From: Paeniroseomonas aquatica
GTDB lineage: Bacteria; Pseudomonadota; Alphaproteobacteria; Acetobacterales; Acetobacteraceae
Direction of reading: 5' to 3'
DNA length: 64,000 bases
Assembly (NCBI RefSeq): GCF_030409335.1
Contig: NZ_JAUFPN010000204.1
Span: 1 to 64,000, forward strand
Part shown: positions 18,370 to 27,264 of the stretch, one piece after another
Position numbering within the stretch: position 1 is the first letter of the stretch
Layout: each line of letters starts with the position of its first letter
Program-made: the position numbers and the translations under genes
Notes under the pieces: model-generated
What the model was told of the DNA's origin: nothing
Database searches by the model: none
The model's input: the letters and a program-made list of their open reading frames with translations, nothing else

Positions 18370-20000
18370 TCCCTACCGTCGATCCGATCACCGTCGAGGT
18401 CATCGGCAGCGCGCTGTCCTCCATCACCGAGGAGATGGGCGAGGCGCTGATCCGGGCCTCCCATTCCACCAACATCAAGGAACGGCGGGACTGCTCCACC
18501 GCGCTGTTCGACCCCGCCGGGCGCACCCTCTGCCAAGCCGAGCATATCCCGATCCACCTCGGCAGCTTCATCGGCATCATCGCCCATATCCTAAAGCGCC
18601 ACCCGGCCGAGGCGATGCGCCCCGGCGACGTCTTCTGCGGCAATGATGCCTATGAGGGCGGCGGCACCCACCTGCCGGACATCGTCCTCGCCGAGCCGGT
18701 CTTCATCGGGGACCGCATCGCCGCCTGGGCGGTGAACCTGGCGCATCACGCGGATTTCGCCGATCGCGGCCATGCCCATATCTACCAGGAAGGCCTGCGC
18801 ATCCCGCCGATCCGGCTCTTCCGCGCCGGCGAGCTGCAGCGGGACGTGCAGGCGCTGATCCTGCTGAACTGCCAGGTGCCGCGCGAGCGCCTCTCGGACC
18901 TCCGGGCGCAGATGGCGGCCAACCGGCTCGGCGTACAGCGCTTCCAGGCGCTGTGTGCGAAATACGGCGAGGCGACGGTCGCGGCGGCCGGCGAGGCGCT
19001 GATGGATTACGCCGAGCGCAAGATGCGCGCCGGCATCGCCGCCATCCCCGATGGCACCTATCGCTTCACGGATACCCACGATAGCCCCGAGATCGACGGT
19101 GAGCTCGCCCTCTCGCTCGAGCTCACCGTCGCCGGCGATGCGATGCGGCTGCATTTCGACGGACCACCGCAGGTCCGCGCCGGCATCAACATGGTCATGA
19201 CCGCGCTGCTGGCGACCGTCTACTACGCGGTGAAGACCGTGGTGGACCCGACCCTGCTGCCCAATGCCGGCCTCGCCCGGCCGCTAACCGTGACCGCCAC
19301 CGAGGGCAGCGTGCTGAATTGCGTGCTGCCAGCGGCGGTCAATGCCCGGCTCTCGACCTGCCAGCGCGTCGTCGACCTCATCCACGGCGCCCTGGCCCAG
19401 GCGGTGCCGGAGCGCGTCACCGCCGCCCACAACGGCGCCTGCTTCGTCGCCAGCTTCATCGGCCGCCAGCCCGGCACCGGCGAGCCCTGGGTCTATCTGG
19501 AGACCATCGGCGGCGGCTACGGCGCCCGGGCGACGAAGGACGGCCTCGACGGCGTCCATGTCCACACCACCAATACCTCCAACCTCCCGGTCGAGGCGCT
19601 GGAGATTGAATACCCGCTGACCCTGCTGCGCTACGAGCTGGTCGAGGGCTCCGGCGGCGCCGGCCGGCATCGCGGCGGCATGGCCATCCGCCGGGTCTAC
19701 CGGGCGGAGGCGGATTGCCGGCTGCGGATGGATGGCTCCCGCTTCCGCTCGGCGCCCTGGGGCCTGCTGGGCGGGGAGGCGGGGGCCATGGGCCGCTTCA
19801 TCCTCGGCCCCGGCGTCGCCCCCTTCGAACTCGGCAACGGCGACCTCAAGGCCGGGCAGTGGGTCGAGATCATCACCCCCGGCGCCGGGGGCTATGGCCC
19901 GCCCGCCGAGCGTGCGCCCGACTCCGTCGCCCGCGACCTGGCCGAGGGGCGCATCGCCGCCGCCGAGGCCCGGCGCGCCTATGGCCGTATCCTCGGCTGA
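18366..20000 (+). CDS. Hydantoinase/oxoprolinase subunit B (HyuB)
   Basis: 544 residues, full length. It starts with the family pattern DPITVEVIGSALSSI, and [15 protein letters not shown] is the hallmark loop shared with the fused enzyme at 6105-9731. The C-terminal segment GSGGAGRHRGGM is also typical. It works as a complex with HyuA, whose stop codon it overlaps. A strong hairpin follows 35 bases after the stop, which probably closes the transcript that began with the amidohydrolase or earlier. Confidence 0.93.
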   Translation: MIPTVDPITVEVIGSALSSITEEMGEALIRASHSTNIKERRDCSTALFDPAGRTLCQAEHIPIHLGSFIGIIAHILKRHPAEAMRPGDVFCGNDAYEGGGTHLPDIVLAEPVFIGDRIAAWAVNLAHHADFADRGHAHIYQEGLRIPPIRLFRAGELQRDVQALILLNCQVPRERLSDLRAQMAANRLGVQRFQALCAKYGEATVAAAGEALMDYAERKMRAGIAAIPDGTYRFTDTHDSPEIDGELALSLELTVAGDAMRLHFDGPPQVRAGINMVMTALLATVYYAVKTVVDPTLLPNAGLARPLTVTATEGSVLNCVLPAAVNARLSTCQRVVDLIHGALAQAVPERVTAAHNGACFVASFIGRQPGTGEPWVYLETIGGGYGARATKDGLDGVHVHTTNTSNLPVEALEIEYPLTLLRYELVEGSGGAGRHRGGMAIRRVYRAEADCRLRMDGSRFRSAPWGLLGGEAGAMGRFILGPGVAPFELGNGDLKAGQWVEIITPGAGGYGPPAERAPDSVARDLAEGRIAAAEARRAYGRILG

Positions 20001-20034
20001 GCCACGTCCGCCGCAGGGTTCCGGTGGCCGGCAT

Positions 20035-20061
20035 CCGGGTTGCCGTCGAGCGGCAACCCGG
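20035..20061 (+). terminator. Strong hairpin after hyuB
   Basis: CCGGGTTGCCG at 20035-20045 and CGGCAACCCGG at 20051-20061 form a perfect 11-bp stem around a TCGAG loop. It is placed just past hyuB. No long T-run follows, as is common in GC-rich genomes. Confidence 0.6.
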
Positions 20062-20272
20062 CCTGACAGCCCATTGATTCCGCTACCGCATCTGGACAAA
20101 ACATGGCGACCTCGGCGTTACATGCTTGACCTGGAGGCCGCCCGGCCCGCAGCGTCCGCCGCGCCGATGCAACCCGGGCTCCCAGCCAGGGCGAAACGGT
20201 GTGTCTGGCCATCGCGGGGCAAGCCGGTCCCGTCGGTGCGCCGCTGTACGATGCTATCCCTGAGAGGCCCCC

Positions 20273-21325
20273 TTGCGCCCAGATGAAGCGACCCGCGGCG
20301 CCATCCCACCCGTTCCCTCGGCGGACCAGCCGATGCCGCCGAAGCTGCTGGACTACCAGCCGGTCTTCGATGCCGCCCTGCCACCGGAATGGGAGCTGAT
20401 CGGCCGCAGCCGCGGCAGCCTGTGCGGGCATGCCGAGCCGGCGGATGGCCTCCGGGACCCCTTCCAGGGCGGCTGCTTCGTGCTGGCGCATCCCGCAGCC
20501 GGCGTCGCGCTGGTCGATCTGCTGCCGGACCGCACGCCGAATGCGGAAGCGCTGTTCCGCCGCCTGCTCAATGCCGTGGATTTCTCCGCCCGGTGCCGCG
20601 GCTACCTGCCGGTCATCCATGTCGCGGTCGGGCCTGACGAGCTGCCCACGCTGCTGGGGCGGATCGAGGACGGCTTCGGCTACGATTCGGTGCTGACCAT
20701 CGCCGATCGCGGCCAGTGGGTCGGCGAGCTCTGGCGCATCCTGCAGTCTGGCATCACCTGGGAAGCCTTGGGCCGCCCGCCCTCGGGCCGCACCCCGGCC
20801 ATCCTGCCGGTGAAGGGCGAGCGTTGGGCGCTGCCCGCCCGGCTGGCCCGCGCCAGCCTGCTGGCGGGCGGCCTGTTCGGCCTATTCGGCCTGGGCTTCG
20901 CCGCCGCGCTTCTGCTGCCGCCGCCGCCCGAGGCCCCGCCGCAGCCCGCGCCGACCGGCCTCAGCGCCCTGGCCGCGGTGGCGCCGGCGCGGGAGGCGAT
21001 GCTCACCCCCTTGTCCGCCCCGCTGGTCACCCCGATGCCGGCCGCGGCCGACTCGCTGCCGGCCCCGGTCCTGCAGCCGCTGCCGGCGGTGGCCGCGGCC
21101 GCGCCGCAGGCCAGCGCGGACGAGATCGTCGTCGACCCCTCCGAGCCGATGCCCCAGGCCGAGACCCGCACTGCGGCACTTGTGCCCGGCGCCCGCCGCA
21201 CCGGCCGCACCCCCCTGCCGATCGACCGGCGCTGCAGCGAGGCGCTGTTCCGCTTCCAGCAGGGGGGGAGCCTGTCGAGCCAGGAAATGACCCACGTCCG
21301 CCAGGGCTGCGCCTCCTGGCGATAG
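20273..21325 (+). CDS. Membrane protein of unknown function, Ala/Pro-rich
   Basis: 350 residues if started at TTG 20273 (GAGAGG precedes it); an ATG at 20333 would give 330 residues. I do not recognise the family. The first ~180 residues look like a compact cytoplasmic domain (GGCFVLAHPAAGVALVDLLPD, then RGYLPVIHVAVG). One membrane segment sits at about 195-218. It is followed by an Ala/Pro-rich spacer, then a small basic C-terminal part with two Cys (RRCSEALFRF...VRQGC). This fits a bitopic protein with a short periplasmic domain. It stands alone between two hairpin-rich gaps. Confidence 0.7.
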   Translation: MRPDEATRGAIPPVPSADQPMPPKLLDYQPVFDAALPPEWELIGRSRGSLCGHAEPADGLRDPFQGGCFVLAHPAAGVALVDLLPDRTPNAEALFRRLLNAVDFSARCRGYLPVIHVAVGPDELPTLLGRIEDGFGYDSVLTIADRGQWVGELWRILQSGITWEALGRPPSGRTPAILPVKGERWALPARLARASLLAGGLFGLFGLGFAAALLLPPPPEAPPQPAPTGLSALAAVAPAREAMLTPLSAPLVTPMPAAADSLPAPVLQPLPAVAAAAPQASADEIVVDPSEPMPQAETRTAALVPGARRTGRTPLPIDRRCSEALFRFQQGGSLSSQEMTHVRQGCASWR

Positions 21326-21471
21326 GCCGCGGCCATCCGGCCGGGGAGGCACGGCCGCATCGCCCGGCCGACCGCCGGGTGGCCTGGCCGCCCGGCCGGC
21401 GCTGACCGCTGCGTCAGGGCGCGCTTCGCCCCTGCCTCCGCCGGCCGGCTGTTAGCAATGCGGAAGATCAA

Positions 21472-21500
21472 TTCAGCTTAGATCGTCGACGCGCTATGCT
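21472..21500 (+). promoter_or_regulatory. Possible icd promoter
   Basis: TTCAGC at 21472-21477, a 17-base spacer and TATGCT at 21495-21500, 30 bases before the icd start. The hexamers match consensus only partly, so this is tentative. Confidence 0.3.
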
Positions 21501-21529
21501 GCGCCGCAGCATCTTCGAGGGGTTTCTGC

Positions 21530-22984
21530 ATGTCCGCCACGTCCGCGTCCAAGGTCACCGTCACCGCCATCGCGGGGGACGGCATCGGGCCTGAGGTGAT
21601 GCGGGCGGTGCAGCAGGTTCTGGCGGCGGCCGGGGCGCAGGTGGCCTGGGAGGATGCGGTCGCCGGCGGCGAGGCCTTCGCCCGCGGCATCAGCACCGGT
21701 GCGCCGCAGGAGACGCTCGACAGCATCGCCCGCAACGGCGTGGCGCTGAAGGGGCCGCTGGCGACGCCGGTCGGGCACGGCGAGAAATCCGCCAACGTCA
21801 CCCTGCGCACCGTCTTCGAGATGTACGGCAACATCCGTCCGGTGCGCGAGCTGCCGGGCATCCGCACGCCCTTCTCCGGCCGGGGGATCGACTTCACCGT
21901 GGTACGGGAGAATGTCGAGGACCTCTACGCCGGCATCGAGCACATGCAGACGCCGGGCGTGGCCCAGGCGCTGAAGCTGGTGACGGAGGCCGGCTGCGCC
22001 CGCATCACCGAGCTGGCCGCGGCGCTGGCCGAGGCCGAGGGCCGCCGGAAGGTCACCATCGCCACCAAGGCGAATATCCTGAAGCTGACCGAGGGCATGC
22101 TGAAGCGGGTCGGGGAGAAGGTGCTGGCGGGGCACCCGAGCCTGGTCCACGAGCACATGATCGTCGACAACTGCGCCCACCAGATGGTCATCCGGCCCGA
22201 GCAGTTCGACGTCGTGGTCATGACCAACATGAACGGCGACATCCTGTCCGACCTCGCGGCCGGGCTGGTCGGCGGCCTCGGCGTCGCCCCCTCGGCCAAT
22301 CTCGGCGATGCCGTGGCGATGTTCGAGGCGGTGCACGGCTCGGCGCCGCAGATCGCCGGCATGGGCCTGGCCAACCCGACCGCGCTGCTGCTCTCGGCCC
22401 TGATGATGCTGCGCCACATCGGCGACTTCGCCACCGCCCGCAAGGTCGAGCATGCGCTCTACGTGACCCTGGAGGAGGGCGTCGACCTCACCGGCGACAT
22501 CGCCGCCAAGGGGCGGGGCGCCCAGACCGATCGCTACGTCGCCCGGCTGATCGCCAACCTCGGCCGCGAGAGCGCGCTGGTGCCGGCGCGGGAATACCGG
22601 CCGATGGCGATGCCGGCCTGGCCGCGCGGCAGCGGGGTGAAGGCGACCGAAACCCGGGAGGTCGTGGGCGTCGACGTCTTCATCGAAAGCGGGCTGGAGC
22701 CCGGGGCGCTCGGCGCCGGCCTGCAGTCCCTGGCCGAGGGCAGCGGCTTCGCGCTGAAGGCGGTGACCTGCCGCGGCGCCCAGGTCTGGCCGGTGCTGAG
22801 CCCGCACACCTTCGTGGTCGACCAGTTCCGCGCCCGCTTCCTGTTGGGCGCGCCGCTGGCGGATGCCGGCGCGGCGGTGCTGGCGCTGCTGGCCCGCATC
22901 GGCGTCGGCCACCGCTGGATGCAGGTCGAGACCCTGCAGCGCTTCGACGGCGTGGACGCCTATGCCAAGGCCCAGGGCGAATAA
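21530..22984 (+). CDS. icd: NADP-dependent isocitrate dehydrogenase
   Basis: 484 residues of the isocitrate/isopropylmalate dehydrogenase fold. IAGDGIGPEVM at about 14-24 gives the start pattern. LRTVFEMYGNIRPV carries the substrate-binding Arg. NMNGDILSDLAAG holds the metal Asp residues. An extra C-terminal domain of ~140 residues is typical of the Rickettsia/alphaproteobacterial form. It converts isocitrate to 2-oxoglutarate in the TCA cycle and competes for isocitrate with the isocitrate lyase at 56193-57503. GAGGGG lies 7 bases before the ATG. The neighbour downstream is convergent, with a perfect inverted repeat between them. Confidence 0.92.
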   Translation: MSATSASKVTVTAIAGDGIGPEVMRAVQQVLAAAGAQVAWEDAVAGGEAFARGISTGAPQETLDSIARNGVALKGPLATPVGHGEKSANVTLRTVFEMYGNIRPVRELPGIRTPFSGRGIDFTVVRENVEDLYAGIEHMQTPGVAQALKLVTEAGCARITELAAALAEAEGRRKVTIATKANILKLTEGMLKRVGEKVLAGHPSLVHEHMIVDNCAHQMVIRPEQFDVVVMTNMNGDILSDLAAGLVGGLGVAPSANLGDAVAMFEAVHGSAPQIAGMGLANPTALLLSALMMLRHIGDFATARKVEHALYVTLEEGVDLTGDIAAKGRGAQTDRYVARLIANLGRESALVPAREYRPMAMPAWPRGSGVKATETREVVGVDVFIESGLEPGALGAGLQSLAEGSGFALKAVTCRGAQVWPVLSPHTFVVDQFRARFLLGAPLADAGAAVLALLARIGVGHRWMQVETLQRFDGVDAYAKAQGE

Positions 22985-23009
22985 GCAACCCGGGCGAATA
23001 GGCCGAACC

Positions 23010-23045
23010 GGAAGCCGCGGAGACATGGCGGCCCCCGCGGCTTCC
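23010..23045. terminator. Bidirectional terminator between icd and solute-binding protein gene
   Basis: GGAAGCCGCGG at 23010-23020 and CCGCGGCTTCC at 23035-23045 are exact inverted repeats with a 14-base loop. They lie in the 65-base gap between two convergent stop codons, so the hairpin can serve both strands. Confidence 0.6.
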
Positions 23046-23049
23046 TCCG

Positions 23050-24291
23050 CTATTTCACCAGCGGGCAGCCACCCTCGCTGAGCGGCCGGAAGGCCTGCTC
23101 GGCCGGCACCGTCGCCGCCAGGGTATAGACATCGCCGGGGTAGCGGTTCTCGCCCGGCTTCTTCACCTGCAGCAGGAAGGAGGGATGGATCTTCCGCCCA
23201 TCCTCGCGCAGCGTGCCGGGGCCATAGGCGTCGTCGTCGGTCGGCAGCCGCTTCATCATCGCCACGGTCTCCCGCCCGCTCGCCTTGGCCCGCGCCACGC
23301 CGAGCTCCTTCACCGCCTTCAGGTAGTGCAGGATGCCGCTGTAATTGGCGGCATGGACGTAGTTGGGGAAGACGCCGGCGGGCAGCTTCGACTGCACCCG
23401 CCTGGTGAAGCCGCGGGTGCGGTCGTTCAGGTCCCACCAGAAGGTCTCGGCGATGAACATGCCCTGCATGGTCGGCAGCCCGGCGGCGAGCACGCCGGTG
23501 ATCGAGCCGATGATGGCGGCCAGCTTCATCGTCCGGGTCAGGCCGAATTCCTGGGCCTGCTTCACGCAATTCACCAAGTCGTCGCCCGCCATGGCGAGGC
23601 CGAGCACCTTGGCGCGCGAGGCCTGGGCCTGCAGCAGGAAGGCGGAGAAATCCGTGGTCTGCGGGAAGGGATAGCGGGAGGCGCCGAGCATACGGCCCCC
23701 CGCCGCCTCGACGAAGCGGGTGGTGTCCCGCTCGATCGCGTGGCCGAAGGCGTAGTCGGCGGTGATGAAGTACCAGCTGTCGCCGCCGCCCTTGGTGATG
23801 GCGGTGCCGGAGGTATTCGACAGGCACCAGGTATCGTAGCTCCAGTGCACGCTGTTCGGCGTGCAGGCGCGGCCGGTCAGCTCCGAGGTGCCGGCCGAGG
23901 CGTTCATGTGGACCTTGTCGCGCTCGACGCAGACCGGGTTGATGCCGAGGGCGATGGCGCTGTTGCCGACATCGGTCACCACGTCGACGCCGCGCTGGTC
24001 GAACCAGCTGCGGACGGTGTTGATCCCGACATCCGGCTTATTCTGGTGGTCGGCGGTGACGATCTCGACCTTGATCGAGGGGTTGGCGGCGGTGAACTCC
24101 TCCACCGCCTGGCGGACGCAGGCGACCGAGGTCGGGCCGGTGACGTCGCGGTAGGGCCCGGCGAGGTCGGTGAGGATGCCGATGCGGATCGGCTCGGTGG
24201 ATTGGGCATGCAGCGCCGGCAGCGGCAGCAGCGAGGCCGCGGCGGCAAGGGTGGCACGGCGGGACAGCCTGGGCGGCAGGATCAGGGGCAT
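23050..24291 (-). CDS. Branched-chain-amino-acid-type ABC solute-binding protein
   Basis: 413 residues from ATG 24291. The N-terminus has RRATLAAAASLLPLPALHAQ, an export signal with a twin-arginine-like start and cleavage near AHA-Q. The mature part begins IRIGILTDLAGPY, the type I periplasmic-binding pattern (Peripla_BP_6, LivJ-like). It contains several Cys (ACVRQ, PVCVER, GRACTP, TWCLS). Such proteins deliver amides, amino acids or aromatic acids to LivHMGF-type importers. No permease or ATPase of that type is in the window, so it is an orphan binding protein here. It is 91 bases from tsaD on the same strand. Confidence 0.88.
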   Translation of the reverse strand: MPLILPPRLSRRATLAAAASLLPLPALHAQSTEPIRIGILTDLAGPYRDVTGPTSVACVRQAVEEFTAANPSIKVEIVTADHQNKPDVGINTVRSWFDQRGVDVVTDVGNSAIALGINPVCVERDKVHMNASAGTSELTGRACTPNSVHWSYDTWCLSNTSGTAITKGGGDSWYFITADYAFGHAIERDTTRFVEAAGGRMLGASRYPFPQTTDFSAFLLQAQASRAKVLGLAMAGDDLVNCVKQAQEFGLTRTMKLAAIIGSITGVLAAGLPTMQGMFIAETFWWDLNDRTRGFTRRVQSKLPAGVFPNYVHAANYSGILHYLKAVKELGVARAKASGRETVAMMKRLPTDDDAYGPGTLREDGRKIHPSFLLQVKKPGENRYPGDVYTLAATVPAEQAFRPLSEGGCPLVK

Positions 24292-24382
24292 CGCGGGAAG
24301 CTTCCTCGGATGGCCGCCGTTCAGCGGGCGGCCTTGCCGCAAGCCTAGGCGGCAGCGGCCGCCAAGGCCAAGGGTTTCGCGC

Positions 24383-25426
24383 CTATCCCGCCAGGGCCTC
24401 CAGCGGCCAGCGCGGCCGCGGCGCGTGGCCGAGCGGGTCCGTGAGGCCCCGGCGCAGCCGCTCGATCCCGGCCCAGGCGACCATGACGGCATTGTCCGTG
24501 CAGAGCCTGACCGGCGGCGCCACCAGCGCCAGCCCGCGTTCCGCCGCCACCCCGGCCAGCGCCTGGCGCACCGCGGCATTGGCCGCGACCCCGCCGGCCA
24601 CCACCAGCGCGGTCGCGGCCGGCAGCATGTCGAGCGCATGCCGGGCCCGGTCCGCCAGCACCGCGGCGACGGCGGCCTGGAAGCTGGCGGCGAGATCGGC
24701 CCGGTCCTGCGCCGGCAGCGCCCCGGCCGGGTGCTTGCCGACCGCATGGGCGACCGCGGTCTTCAGCCCGCTGAAGGAGAAGTCGCAGCCCACCCGGCCG
24801 TACAGCGGCCGCGGCAGCTTGAAGCGCGCCGCATCGCCCTCCGTCGCCAGCCGCTCCAGCGCCGGCCCGCCCGGCCAGGGCAGGCCCAGCAGCTTGGCGG
24901 TCTTGTCGAAGGCCTCGCCCACCGCATCGTCGAGGGTGGTGCCGAGCCGGCGGTACCGGCCGACGCCCTCGACCGCCACGCATTGGCAATGCCCGCCCGA
25001 GAGCAGCAGCAGCAGGTAGGGGAAGCGCGCACCCTCCGGCACCACCCCCGGCAGCGTCGCGGTCAGCGCATGGGCCTCGAGGTGGTTCACCGCGACGAAG
25101 GGCAGCCCGTGCGCGATCGCCAGCCCCTTGCCGAAGCTGGCGCCGACGATCAGCCCGCCGATCAGCCCCGGGCCGGAGGTGGCGGCGATCCCCGCCAGCC
25201 CGGGCCAGGCGACGCCGGCCTCGGCCATCACCTGCGCCGCCAGCCGCGGCAGGTGCTCGAGATGCGCCCGGGCGGCGATCTCCGGCACCACCCCGCCATA
25301 GGGGGAATGCTCCTGCAGCTGGCTCAGCACCGCCTCGGCCAGGATGCGGCCATCGGCGCGGAGCACCGCCGCCGCGGTCTCGTCGCAGCTCGATTCCAGC
25401 CCGAGCACCACGGCCGAAGCCTCCAT
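24383..25426 (-). CDS. tsaD: tRNA N6-adenosine threonylcarbamoyltransferase TsaD
   Basis: 347 residues from ATG 25426; the open frame runs 19 codons further up. VLGLESSCDETAAAV at 7-21 and the metal-binding VNHLEAH with H115 and H119 are diagnostic. It transfers threonylcarbamoyl to A37 of ANN-reading tRNAs together with TsaB/E/C. It is divergent from hemC with only 41 bases between the starts, a conserved alphaproteobacterial arrangement. Confidence 0.96.
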   Translation of the reverse strand: MEASAVVLGLESSCDETAAAVLRADGRILAEAVLSQLQEHSPYGGVVPEIAARAHLEHLPRLAAQVMAEAGVAWPGLAGIAATSGPGLIGGLIVGASFGKGLAIAHGLPFVAVNHLEAHALTATLPGVVPEGARFPYLLLLLSGGHCQCVAVEGVGRYRRLGTTLDDAVGEAFDKTAKLLGLPWPGGPALERLATEGDAARFKLPRPLYGRVGCDFSFSGLKTAVAHAVGKHPAGALPAQDRADLAASFQAAVAAVLADRARHALDMLPAATALVVAGGVAANAAVRQALAGVAAERGLALVAPPVRLCTDNAVMVAWAGIERLRRGLTDPLGHAPRPRWPLEALAG

Positions 25427-25467
25427 GCGCACTTTCCCCTTTCGCCGGCCGGGCCTAAGACACCGCC

Positions 25468-26514
25468 ATGCTTCCCGCCGCAAACGCCGCCACGCGCCAA
25501 GGACCCGGCACGCCGCGCCATGGCCGCGCCCTGCCGCTCCGGGTCGGCACCCGCGGCTCGCCGCTCGCCCTGTGGCAGACCCGGCACTTCCTGTCGATCA
25601 TCCGCCACTTCTGCCCGGTGCTGCGGCCGCCCTTCCTCGACGGGATCGACACCTTCGACGAGCATGTCATCGCCACCTCCGGCGACCGCATCCAGGACCG
25701 GGCGCTGGCGGATATCGGCGGCAAGGGCCTCTTCGCCAAGGAGATCCACGAGGCGCTGCTGGACCGGCGGGTCGATTTCGCGGTCCATAGCCTGAAGGAC
25801 CTCGAGACCGAGCTGCCCGCCGGCATCGCCCTGGCCTGCACCCTGAAGCGCGAGGATGCGCGGGACGCGATCGTGCTGGGGGAGGGCTGCGGCCCGCCCG
25901 ATGCCGGCGATCCCTATGGCTGCCTGCCGGCCGGCGCCGTCATCGGCACCGCCTCGGTCCGCCGCCAGTCGCAGATGCTGCACGCCCGGCCCGACCTGGT
26001 CTGCCGGATGATCCGCGGCAATGTGCAGACCCGGCTCGGTCGGGTGGCGAGCGGCGAATTCGCCGCCAGCCTGCTGGCCCTGGCCGGGCTGAAGCGGCTC
26101 GGCCTGGAGGATCGCGCCAGCCTGGTGCTCGACCCCGAGGCGATGGTCCCGGCCGCCGGCCAGGGCATCGTCGGCATCACCTGCCGCAGCGCCGACGTGG
26201 AATTGCTCGAGCTGCTCTCGGGCATCGAGGACCGCGAGGCGGCGGCGGTCAGCCAGGCGGAGCGGGGGCTGCTGGCAGCGCTCGACGGCTCCTGCCGCAC
26301 CCCGATCGGCGGCTATGCGAGGCTGCTGCCGCAGGCCGCCGGGGCCTCAGCCCGGGCTGCCCGGACCCTGCACCTCACCGGCCTGGTGGCCCGGCCGGAC
26401 GGCAGCTTCCTGCTCAAGCGCTCGGTCACCGGCAGCGCCGCCGACGCCGCCCGTTTGGGCGCCACCCTGGGCGCCGAGCTGCGGGCCGACAGCCCCGCCG
26501 ACCTCTTTGCCTGA
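25468..26514 (+). CDS. hemC: Porphobilinogen deaminase (hydroxymethylbilane synthase)
   Basis: 348 residues. LRVGTRGSPLALWQT opens the fold. HSLKDLETELP carries the active-site region and TASVRRQSQ the Arg pair that binds substrate. DGSCRTPIG holds the Cys that anchors the dipyrromethane cofactor. The N-terminus is about 20 residues longer than usual, so a later start is possible. It makes hydroxymethylbilane from four porphobilinogens. The hemD frame begins inside its last codons. Confidence 0.95.
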   Translation: MLPAANAATRQGPGTPRHGRALPLRVGTRGSPLALWQTRHFLSIIRHFCPVLRPPFLDGIDTFDEHVIATSGDRIQDRALADIGGKGLFAKEIHEALLDRRVDFAVHSLKDLETELPAGIALACTLKREDARDAIVLGEGCGPPDAGDPYGCLPAGAVIGTASVRRQSQMLHARPDLVCRMIRGNVQTRLGRVASGEFAASLLALAGLKRLGLEDRASLVLDPEAMVPAAGQGIVGITCRSADVELLELLSGIEDREAAAVSQAERGLLAALDGSCRTPIGGYARLLPQAAGASARAARTLHLTGLVARPDGSFLLKRSVTGSAADAARLGATLGAELRADSPADLFA

Positions 26515-27256
26515 CCTGCCCTGGCCGCCCCCGCCCGGCGCCGGCCGGGCCGTGCTGGTGACCCGGCCGGAGCCCGGCGCAGCCGAGACGGCGCAGCGCC
26601 TGACCACGCTGGGCTGGGAGCCGGTGCTGGCGCCGGCGCTCACGCTCGCGCCGCGGCCGTTCGCCCTGGCCGGTGCCCAGGCCCTGCTGCTCACCAGCCG
26701 GGCGGCGGCCCGCACGGTGCCCCCGGCCGGGCTGCCCCCGGGGCTGCCGGTGCTGGCGGTGGGGGAGGCGACGGCCGCCGAGGCGCGGCGCCACGGCTGG
26801 CGGGACGTCACCGCCGCGGCCGGCGATGCCGCGGCGCTGGCGGCGCTGGCGGCGGAGCGGCTGCAGCCGCGCGGCGGGCCGCTGCTCCTGGCGGTCGGCA
26901 CCGGCTACGGCCTGGACCTGGCCGGGGCGCTGCGGGAAAGGGGCTTCCGGGTATGGCGTCGGGTCGCCTATACCGCCGCTCCGGCTTCCGTCCTGCCGGG
27001 GACCGCCCAGGCGGCCCTCCGGACGGGGCAGGTCGTTGCCGCACTGTTTTTTTCGCCGCGTTCGGCACAATCTACCCTATCGATGTTGAGGACGGCCGGG
27101 CTGGCCGCAACCACCTCGGGGATCGCGGCGTTCGCCATCAGCCCCAGGGTCGCGGCGGCGCTCCGCGCCGATATCGCCTCCCTGGCGTGGCGCACGGTGC
27201 ATGTCGCCGACCGGCCCGACCAGGACTCGCTCTTGCAACTGCTCGGACCCAGGTAA
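26507..27256 (+). CDS. hemD: Uroporphyrinogen-III synthase
   Basis: 249 residues from a TTG at 26507 that overlaps the end of hemC by 8 bases; a GTG at 26552 is the main alternative. VLVTRPEPGAAETAQRL is the usual HemD start. The protein has the two-lobe alternating pattern with QALLLTSRAAA and, in the second lobe, ALFFSPRSAQSTLSML. It closes hydroxymethylbilane to uroporphyrinogen III. HemD sequences vary widely, so position after hemC is strong support. Confidence 0.9.
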   Translation: MPDLPWPPPPGAGRAVLVTRPEPGAAETAQRLTTLGWEPVLAPALTLAPRPFALAGAQALLLTSRAAARTVPPAGLPPGLPVLAVGEATAAEARRHGWRDVTAAAGDAAALAALAAERLQPRGGPLLLAVGTGYGLDLAGALRERGFRVWRRVAYTAAPASVLPGTAQAALRTGQVVAALFFSPRSAQSTLSMLRTAGLAATTSGIAAFAISPRVAAALRADIASLAWRTVHVADRPDQDSLLQLLGPR

Positions 27257-27264
27257 GCAACAAG

